DNA from: Pseudomonadota bacterium
GTDB taxonomy: Bacteria; Pseudomonadota; Gammaproteobacteria; Steroidobacterales; Steroidobacteraceae
Direction: 5' to 3'
Length of the DNA: 13,854 bases
NCBI GenBank assembly: GCA_021792815.1
Contig: JAJYTX010000028.1
Span: forward strand, 1 to 13,854
Shown here: in pieces, positions 13,718 through 13,854 of the stretch
Layout: every line of letters begins with the position of its first letter
How positions within the stretch are numbered: the stretch's first letter is position 1
Notes under the pieces: model-generated
The model's database searches: none
Told to the model about the DNA's origin: nothing
The model's input: the letters and a program-made list of their open reading frames with translations, nothing else
Made by a program: the position numbers and the translations under genes

Positions 13718-13854
13718 CTACTTCAACACCACCGTGCGGCGGCCGTTGCGGAACACACGCTGCTCGGCGTGCCACTTGATCGCGCGGTTGAGCACCACGG
13801 TCTCGAGCTCGCTGCCGACCACGGCGAGGTCCTCGGCCGACTGGCTGTGATCGA
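13718..13854 (-). CDS. purU: Formyltetrahydrofolate deformylase PurU, C-terminal fragment
   Basis: The last 44 codons plus TAG of a gene entering from the right edge. The - strand reading DHSQSAEDLAVVGSELETVV, then LNRAIKWHAEQRVFRNG, RRTVVLK matches the C-terminus of PurU (pattern VDH..(S/T)(A/V)EDL...G.(D/E)LE..VL.RA(V/I)(K/R)WH.E.RV...G.(K/R)TVV). PurU hydrolyses 10-formyl-THF to formate and THF, recycling folate when C1 units are in excess. It is common in organisms that demethylate betaines or other methylated compounds, so it fits the corrinoid/folate operon to the left. The N-terminal ACT and the catalytic part lie outside the window. Confidence 0.85.
   Translation of the reverse strand, partial: DHSQSAEDLAVVGSELETVVLNRAIKWHAEQRVFRNGRRTVVLK

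Overview
This is a GC-rich (roughly two thirds G+C by eye) stretch of a Gram-negative genome, most likely a proteobacterium. It encodes a TonB-dependent outer-membrane receptor, a folate/corrinoid one-carbon operon of the type seen in aerobic Proteobacteria, and the tail of what looks like a PEP-CTERM surface protein. I cannot place it below phylum with confidence.

Left part (1-2648, + strand): two major facilitator transporters. The first is truncated by the window edge and belongs to the metabolite:H+ symporter (ProP/KgtP/ShiA-like) group. The second is YcaD-like.

Centre left (2770-8862, + strand): a compact seven-gene operon with mostly overlapping stops and starts. It encodes a corrinoid carrier protein, a DUF1638 protein, a small PF13769 ('virulence factor') protein, a MetV-like cysteine-rich methylene-THF reductase partner, a MetF-type reductase, a methyl-THF:corrinoid methyltransferase and a [2Fe-2S]/ASKHA corrinoid reactivase. 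Together these can take a methyl group from methyl-corrinoid to tetrahydrofolate, oxidise it to methylene-THF, and repair the corrinoid when it oxidises to Co(II). The substrate-specific methyltransferase (MttB/MtgB type) that would load the corrinoid is not in the window.

Scar (about 8881-9315): the end of a transposase on the - strand abuts the 3' end of a PEP-CTERM-like gene on the + strand. Both are remnants.

Right part (9376-13854, - strand): a TonB-dependent receptor, a WtpA/ModA-like tungstate/molybdate-binding protein, and the last 45 codons of purU (formyl-THF deformylase). The receptor and the binding protein are each preceded by a 24-bp AT-rich pseudo-palindrome with the architecture CGnTATAT-N8-ATATTACG, which matches the known ModE operator (CGnTATAT-N8-ATATAACG type). 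In the receptor case the box contains a perfect TATAAT -10. This is the most interesting signal here: it predicts a ModE-controlled molybdate/tungstate uptake route that includes a dedicated TonB-dependent outer-membrane receptor.

A possible functional link (inference): demethylation feeds C1 units onto folate, PurU releases formate, and formate oxidation usually needs a Mo- or W-dependent formate dehydrogenase. Oxyanion uptake would support that last step.
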